Shown here piece after piece: positions 59,973-64,000 of a stretch of DNA of 64,000 nucleotides. The notes beneath the pieces were generated by a model that saw nothing but the letters and a program-made list of their open reading frames with translations, ran no database searches and had not been told where the DNA came from. The number at the start of each line of letters is the position of its first letter. Within the stretch, counting starts at the first letter, position 1. Location: NCBI RefSeq assembly GCF_014646995.1, contig NZ_BMOI01000002.1:5178-69177 (forward strand), given 5' to 3'. This stretch comes from Curtobacterium luteum (GTDB taxonomy: Bacteria; Actinomycetota; Actinomycetes; Actinomycetales; Microbacteriaceae). The translations under genes and the position numbers were made by a program.

Positions 59973-61220
59973 ATGCGGTCGACAGCGAGCGAGCTCAACT
60001 GGTCCGGCACGGTCACCTACACGGCCGAGCGCATCCTCCGTCCGACCTCCGTCGCCGAGGCCGCGGAGATCGTCGCCCGCTCCCCGCGGGTGCACGGCCT
60101 CGGCACCCGGCACTCCTTCAACGACGTCGCCGACTCCCCCGGCGTGCTGCTCGACCTCACCGACATCCCGACCGACCTCCAGGTCGACGCCGAGCGGCGG
60201 ACCGCGACGATGGGCGCCGGCACGCGCTACGGCCTCGTCGCCCCGGACCTCGACCGCGCCGGGTTCGCCCTGCACAACACGGGGTCGCTGCCGCACATCT
60301 CGATCGGCGGCGCGATCGCCACCGGCACGCACGGCTCCGGCACGACCCTCGGATCGCTGAGCACCGCGGTCCGTTCCCTCGAGCTGATCGGTCCGGACGG
60401 GGGTCTCCGTACCGTCCACCGCGGCGACCCCGGCTTCGACGGCACCGTCCTGCACCTCGGCCTGTTCGGCATCGTCACCCGCGTGACCCTCGACGTCGAA
60501 CCCTCGTACCGCATGCGGCAGGACACCTACGGTCCGGTCCCGTGGGACGTCTTCACCGCGAACGTGGCAGGCATCCACACCGCCGGCTACTCGGTCTGCT
60601 CGTACACGGTCTTCGGCGACGAGATCAGCGAGGTCCTGGTGAAGTCGCGCGTGCCCGACGGGGCGAACGACGTCACCGTCCCGGACGGCCTCCTCGGCGC
60701 CCCGAAGCGCCCGGGGACCCCCGGCGACGGCCACCACACGGCCCGCGACGGGTCGGTCGGCCCGTGGTGGGACCGCCTCCCGCACTTCCCCATCGAGTCG
60801 GTGCCGAGCGTCGGGTCCGAGGTGCAGAGCGAGCACTTCGTGCCCCTCCGGCACGCGGCGGCCGCGCTCGACGCCGTCCGCACGATGGCCGACCGGATCC
60901 ACCCGCACCTGCACGTCTGCGAACTCCGCACGATGGCCGCGGACCCGTTCTGGCTGAGCCCGACCCAGGGCGAGGACGTCCTCTGCATCGCGTTCACCTG
61001 GCGGAAGCACCCCGCCGAGGTGGCAGCGCTGCTCCCGGACCTCGAGGCGCTGCTCGCCCCGTACGACGGGCGCCCGCACTGGGGGAAGATGAGTTCCCTG
61101 GACGGCGAGGCGATCGCCGGGCTGTACCCGCGCCTCCCGGCCGTCCGCGACCTCGTCCGCGCAGCGGACCCGGACCGGGTCTTCGGCTCCGCCTTCGCCG
61201 AGCGTGTGCTCGGAGTCTGA
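59973..61220 (+). CDS. FAD-linked alditol/xylitol oxidase-like protein
   Basis: A 415-residue oxidase of the vanillyl-alcohol oxidase fold, close to AldO from Streptomyces coelicolor (418 residues). The covalent FAD histidine lies in VHGLGTRHSFNDVADSPG. Other AldO-like segments are LHNTGSLPHISIGGAIATGTHGSG, CELRTMAADPFWLSP and RPHWGKMSSL. It probably oxidises polyols to aldoses with hydrogen peroxide release. The ATG at 59973 is preferred; a GTG three codons earlier exists. Confidence 0.88.
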   Translation: MRSTASELNWSGTVTYTAERILRPTSVAEAAEIVARSPRVHGLGTRHSFNDVADSPGVLLDLTDIPTDLQVDAERRTATMGAGTRYGLVAPDLDRAGFALHNTGSLPHISIGGAIATGTHGSGTTLGSLSTAVRSLELIGPDGGLRTVHRGDPGFDGTVLHLGLFGIVTRVTLDVEPSYRMRQDTYGPVPWDVFTANVAGIHTAGYSVCSYTVFGDEISEVLVKSRVPDGANDVTVPDGLLGAPKRPGTPGDGHHTARDGSVGPWWDRLPHFPIESVPSVGSEVQSEHFVPLRHAAAALDAVRTMADRIHPHLHVCELRTMAADPFWLSPTQGEDVLCIAFTWRKHPAEVAALLPDLEALLAPYDGRPHWGKMSSLDGEAIAGLYPRLPAVRDLVRAADPDRVFGSAFAERVLGV

Positions 61221-61301
61221 CGACGGGCGTCGGATCGCGCGCAGCGTCGCCCGCGCGGTCGACGACCGGCCAGGAGGCCCGTCCCGTGTCCGCCCCGTCG
61301 C

Positions 61302-61799
61302 TCACCCGAGCGGCGTCACCGTCTTCGTGTCCCCGTCCCAGAACCGGACGCCGCCCACCTCGAGCACGTCGGGCAACGGCGCCCGGCGGAGCGCGGCGAC
61401 CGCGCGCGGCAGGTCGACGTCGCGCACGCGGCGTGCGAGCGTGAGGTGCGGCGACCACGCTCCCGGCAGCACGGTGTCGGCCCCGCCGGGTGCGGCTCGG
61501 TGCACCGCGACGTGGAACGCGGCGAGCGCCTGTTCCACCACCACGGCCCGGACGAGCACCGACCGCTCGGTCCCGGCCGGGAAGAGCAGCACGCCGCCGA
61601 CCCGGAGCTCCGTCGGCACCGGTGCGTCGAACCCGGCCGGGACGGCGAGGTCCGGGCCGGCCGTCAGCGTCACGTGCGGAGCGTTCGACGCGGACACGTG
61701 CCGGCCGAGGCTCGGCAGGTCGTCGGCGATCAGCGCGTCCCACACCGCTCGCACGGCAGCGTCCGCCGCGGGGGTCAGGACGAGTTCGATGCTCAGCAC
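61302..61799 (-). CDS. 2H phosphoesterase (2'-5' RNA ligase family)
   Basis: A 165-residue protein with the two HxTx motifs of the 2H superfamily: HVTLTAG (about 40) and HLTLARR (about 119). Such proteins hydrolyse cyclic phosphodiesters or ligate RNA 2'-5'. Here function is unassigned. The GTG at 61797-61799 (VLSIELVL) is the family-like start; longer frames reach a GTG at about 61829. It is convergent with the oxidase gene. Confidence 0.8.
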   Translation of the reverse strand: MLSIELVLTPAADAAVRAVWDALIADDLPSLGRHVSASNAPHVTLTAGPDLAVPAGFDAPVPTELRVGGVLLFPAGTERSVLVRAVVVEQALAAFHVAVHRAAPGGADTVLPGAWSPHLTLARRVRDVDLPRAVAALRRAPLPDVLEVGGVRFWDGDTKTVTPLG

Positions 61800-61959
61800 G
61801 CGTCCGAGTGAACCGGACGGCGCTGTCACACGGCTGTAACACGGCGGAACGCAACTCGCGGCATCCACCGGTCACCGGTCACACTCGTCGGACGCCGCGG
61901 ACCGCCGATGCTCCGTGTGCCGTCGAAGACCCCGCACAGCCCAGCCCACGAGGAGCACC

Positions 61960-62910
61960 ATGTCCGCACCTGCACTGCCCCAGAAGCCGAAGGGCAAGCG
62001 TCCGATCGGCTGGATCGTCGCCGCGGCCGTCGTCGTCGCCGCGATCGTCGTCGCCGTGATCGTCGGTGCCGTCCGCTCCGGTGGGGACGGCGGCGCCGGG
62101 GCTGCCGGCGACAGCGCGGCGAAGACCGTGAAGATCGGTGTCGCCGACAAGGCGCTGCCGTACTGGAAGACGTACACGAAGCTCGCGAAGGACAAGCTGA
62201 ACGTCACCGTGCAGCTGGTCAACTTCTCCGACTACTCGCTGCCGAACCCGGCGTTGAAGGACCAGCAGGTCGACATCAACCAGTTCCAGCACGTCCAGTA
62301 CCTCGCGGACTACAACGTCACCTCGAAGGACGACATCCAGCCGATCGGCTCGACCGCCGTCTACCCGCTGCCCCTGTACGCGACGAAGTACGACAGCGCC
62401 TCGGCCCTGCCGGCGAACGCGAAGGTCGCGATCCCGAACGATGCGATCAACCAGGCGCGTGCGCTCCTCGTGCTGCAGGACGCGAAGCTCCTGACGCTGA
62501 AGGACGGTGGCACCGCGTTCTCGACGACCGCGGACATCGAGACCCACAAGGTCGACGTGCAGACGCTCGACGCCTCGCAGACCGCGAACGCACTCCAGCA
62601 GGGCTCCGTCGCGGCCGCCGTCGTGAACAACAACTTCGCGACCGCCGCCGGCCTGCCGGTGAAGCACGTCATCTCGAAGGACGACCCGTCGAGCGCCAGC
62701 GCTGCTCCGTACGTCAACGTGTTCGCCGTCCGTGACGCCGACAAGGACAACTCGACCTACCTGGCGCTCGCCAAGCTGTTCCAGGACAGCTCCGTGCAGC
62801 AGGCGTTCAAGGAGGACTACCCGCAGGCCGTCGCGCGCAACGTGAGCGCGGCCGACCTGCAGAGCGAGCTCGCGACCGTCGAGCAGGACGCGAAGGCGGC
62901 CAAGCAGTAG
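61960..62910 (+). CDS. metQ: MetQ/NlpA family substrate-binding protein, helix-anchored
   Basis: Captures methionine (or a related ligand) for the MetNI importer. The 316 residues contain KTVKIGVADKALPYWKTYTK, NFSDYSLPNPALKDQQVDINQFQH and AIPNDAINQARALLVLQ, all MetQ features. Instead of a lipobox Cys it has a cytoplasmic basic tail and one N-terminal transmembrane helix (about residues 18-40), so it is tethered by a helix. GAGGAG lies 5-6 bases before the ATG. No SAM riboswitch was seen upstream. Confidence 0.92.
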   Translation: MSAPALPQKPKGKRPIGWIVAAAVVVAAIVVAVIVGAVRSGGDGGAGAAGDSAAKTVKIGVADKALPYWKTYTKLAKDKLNVTVQLVNFSDYSLPNPALKDQQVDINQFQHVQYLADYNVTSKDDIQPIGSTAVYPLPLYATKYDSASALPANAKVAIPNDAINQARALLVLQDAKLLTLKDGGTAFSTTADIETHKVDVQTLDASQTANALQQGSVAAAVVNNNFATAAGLPVKHVISKDDPSSASAAPYVNVFAVRDADKDNSTYLALAKLFQDSSVQQAFKEDYPQAVARNVSAADLQSELATVEQDAKAAKQ

Positions 62911-63950
62911 TGCCCGCGCTCGTCGAACTCCGCGGCGTCTCGAAGCACTACCGCCGCGCCGACACCGGCGAGTCCGTCACCGCGGTCGACGACGTCGACC
63001 TGGACGTGCACCAGGGCGAGGTCCTCGGGGTGATCGGGTACTCCGGTGCCGGCAAGTCGACGCTCGTCCGGCTCGTCAACGCCCTGGAGCTCCCGAGCTC
63101 CGGGTCGGTGACGGTCGCCGGACAGGAGCTGACGGCGATCCCCGAGCGGGATCGCCGTCAGGCGCGTCGGCGGATCGGGATGATCTTCCAGCAGTTCAAC
63201 CTGTTCCGCTCCCGGACGATCGCGGGCAACGTCGCGTACCCGCTCAAGGTCGCTGGCGTCGCGAAGCCGGAACGCGACCGCCGGGTGGCGGAGCTGCTCG
63301 ACTTCGTCGGGTTGCTCGACCGTGCGTACGCCTACCCCGAACAGCTCTCCGGCGGGCAGAAGCAGCGCGTCGGCATCGCCCGGGCGCTCGCGTCGAACCC
63401 CGAGCTGCTCCTCGCCGACGAGGCCACCAGTGCCCTCGACCCGGACACCACGTCGGAGGTGCTCGGCCTGCTCCGCCGGGTGAACCGGGAGCTCGGCGTC
63501 ACCATCATCGTCATCACGCACGAGATGGACGCCGTGCGGCAGATCGCCGACCGCGTCGCCGTCATGGAGCACGGCCGCGTGGTCGAGGTCGGCGACCTGT
63601 ACGACGTGTTCTCGGCGCCGAAGACCCCGGCGGCCCAGCGCTTCGTCCGGACCGCTCTGCACGACCGGCCCTCGGCCGAGCAACTCGCACGGCTCCGCAC
63701 GCACCACCCGGGACGGCTGGTCACGGTGCAGATCTCGGACGAGGTCGGCCTGCAGAACCGCATCGACGCGGCCTGGCGGTCGCACGGTGTCACGGCCGAG
63801 CTCGTGTTCGGCGGCGTCGGTGAGATCCGTGAGCGCCGCATCGGTTCGCTCACCTACGAGCTGACGAGCGACGATCCGTCCGCCGTCGACGAGGCCGTCG
63901 CCGCGCTCCGTGCGACCGGTACCACCGTGGACGAGGAGGCGGCAGCGTGA
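62910..63950 (+). CDS. metN: Methionine ABC transporter ATPase
   Basis: A 346-residue ATPase with Walker A GYSGAGKST (about 44-52), Q-loop FQQFNLF, signature LSGGQKQR, Walker B LLLADEATSALD and switch His in ITHEMD. The C-terminal 80 residues (VTVQISDEVGLQNRIDAAW) are the NIL regulatory domain that senses methionine. The GTG start overlaps the metQ stop by one base. Confidence 0.95.
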   Translation: MPALVELRGVSKHYRRADTGESVTAVDDVDLDVHQGEVLGVIGYSGAGKSTLVRLVNALELPSSGSVTVAGQELTAIPERDRRQARRRIGMIFQQFNLFRSRTIAGNVAYPLKVAGVAKPERDRRVAELLDFVGLLDRAYAYPEQLSGGQKQRVGIARALASNPELLLADEATSALDPDTTSEVLGLLRRVNRELGVTIIVITHEMDAVRQIADRVAVMEHGRVVEVGDLYDVFSAPKTPAAQRFVRTALHDRPSAEQLARLRTHHPGRLVTVQISDEVGLQNRIDAAWRSHGVTAELVFGGVGEIRERRIGSLTYELTSDDPSAVDEAVAALRATGTTVDEEAAA

Positions 63951-64000
63951 ACAACACCTTCCAGAGCGTGATCGACTCGTTCGACGTCCTCGTGGGGGCG
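63947..64000 (+). CDS. metI: Methionine ABC transporter permease, partial at window end
   Basis: Only 18 codons are present (VNNTFQSVIDSFDVLVGA), beginning with a GTG that overlaps the metN stop by 4 bases. Position after metQ-metN makes the MetI permease the clear expectation; the helices lie beyond the window. Confidence 0.8.
   Translation, partial: MNNTFQSVIDSFDVLVGA

Noticed and set aside
61830-61959. SAM riboswitch upstream of metQ
   Set aside because: No conserved SAM-I, SAM-II or SAM-IV core could be recognised in the leader.
1-64000. rRNA, tRNA, transposase or integrase genes
   Set aside because: None were recognised by eye on either strand; short tRNA genes could be missed without a covariance search, so this is a soft negative.

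Overview
The window is very GC-rich, dense DNA from an actinobacterium. Gene content and protein style (upp next to tadA, excisionase-type HTH next to the 32-residue ribosomal protein bS22, short AspRS, DUF5997 paired with a LysR-like protein, NrtR-nadABC-cysteine desulfurase, KtrB/KtrA, Fe/Mn SOD) point to the family Microbacteriaceae, with Curtobacterium or a close relative the best guess. This assignment is inference from protein resemblance. No rRNA, tRNA, phage, insertion sequence or CRISPR array was seen; this looks like ordinary chromosome with some repeat-rich intergenic DNA.

Layout. 0-8 kb: sulfate-type SulP transporter divergent from a MerR regulator, two small hypotheticals, aspS, a Dabb protein and a glutaredoxin, bS22 and its HTH neighbour, an ArsR regulator divergent from KtrB/KtrA potassium uptake. 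8-13 kb: proC, a CDF metal transporter, tadA, upp, then a leaderless 33-codon Met/Cys-rich reading frame upstream of a winged-helix regulator. 13-19 kb: MarR-photolyase-serine hydrolase operon, PfkB sugar kinase divergent from a TetR gene with a palindromic operator, and a flavin reductase-sodA unit whose promoter looks like a SoxR/MerR promoter. 19.7-20.1 kb: a 122-bp tandem palindrome array. 20-29 kb: a 14-helix MFS pump, then a LacI-controlled sugar locus (Gfo/Idh/MocA-aldo/keto reductase fusion plus LacI, divergent from an ABC importer without an ATPase), and a TetR gene. 29-34 kb: small membrane proteins, a TetR-membrane protein operon, and ribE-ribB-ribH behind an FMN riboswitch. 34-41 kb: an envelope region with a DUF2156 membrane protein, a membrane-anchored esterase, a chaplin-like repeat protein with a LAYTG sorting signal, and a frameshifted Pro/Ala-rich secreted protein. 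41-52 kb: housekeeping and hypothetical genes (GNAT, Lrp, holin-like, DUF5997/LysR-like, PfpI, tag, VOC, DUF3800-like, sodium symporter, aroQ, FMN reductase, Pyr_excise-like). 52-58 kb: NAD synthesis operon nrtR-nadA-nadB-nadC-cysteine desulfurase. 58-64 kb: acylphosphatase, a second MFS pump, an alditol-oxidase-like flavoenzyme, a 2H phosphoesterase, and the start of metQ-metN-metI, cut by the window edge.

Two themes run through the whole window. Many genes have no Shine-Dalgarno sequence but a TAnnnT hexamer 6-8 bases before the start codon, the signature of leaderless transcripts. A GC-rich palindrome built on GGGAGGCCCGTGG recurs between gene ends and probably acts as a terminator and/or REP-like repeat. 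The best candidates for something little described are the leaderless Met/Cys peptide, the 122-bp array, the paired 65-bp hairpin repeats near 13.1 kb, and the chaplin-like protein with its frameshifted neighbour.
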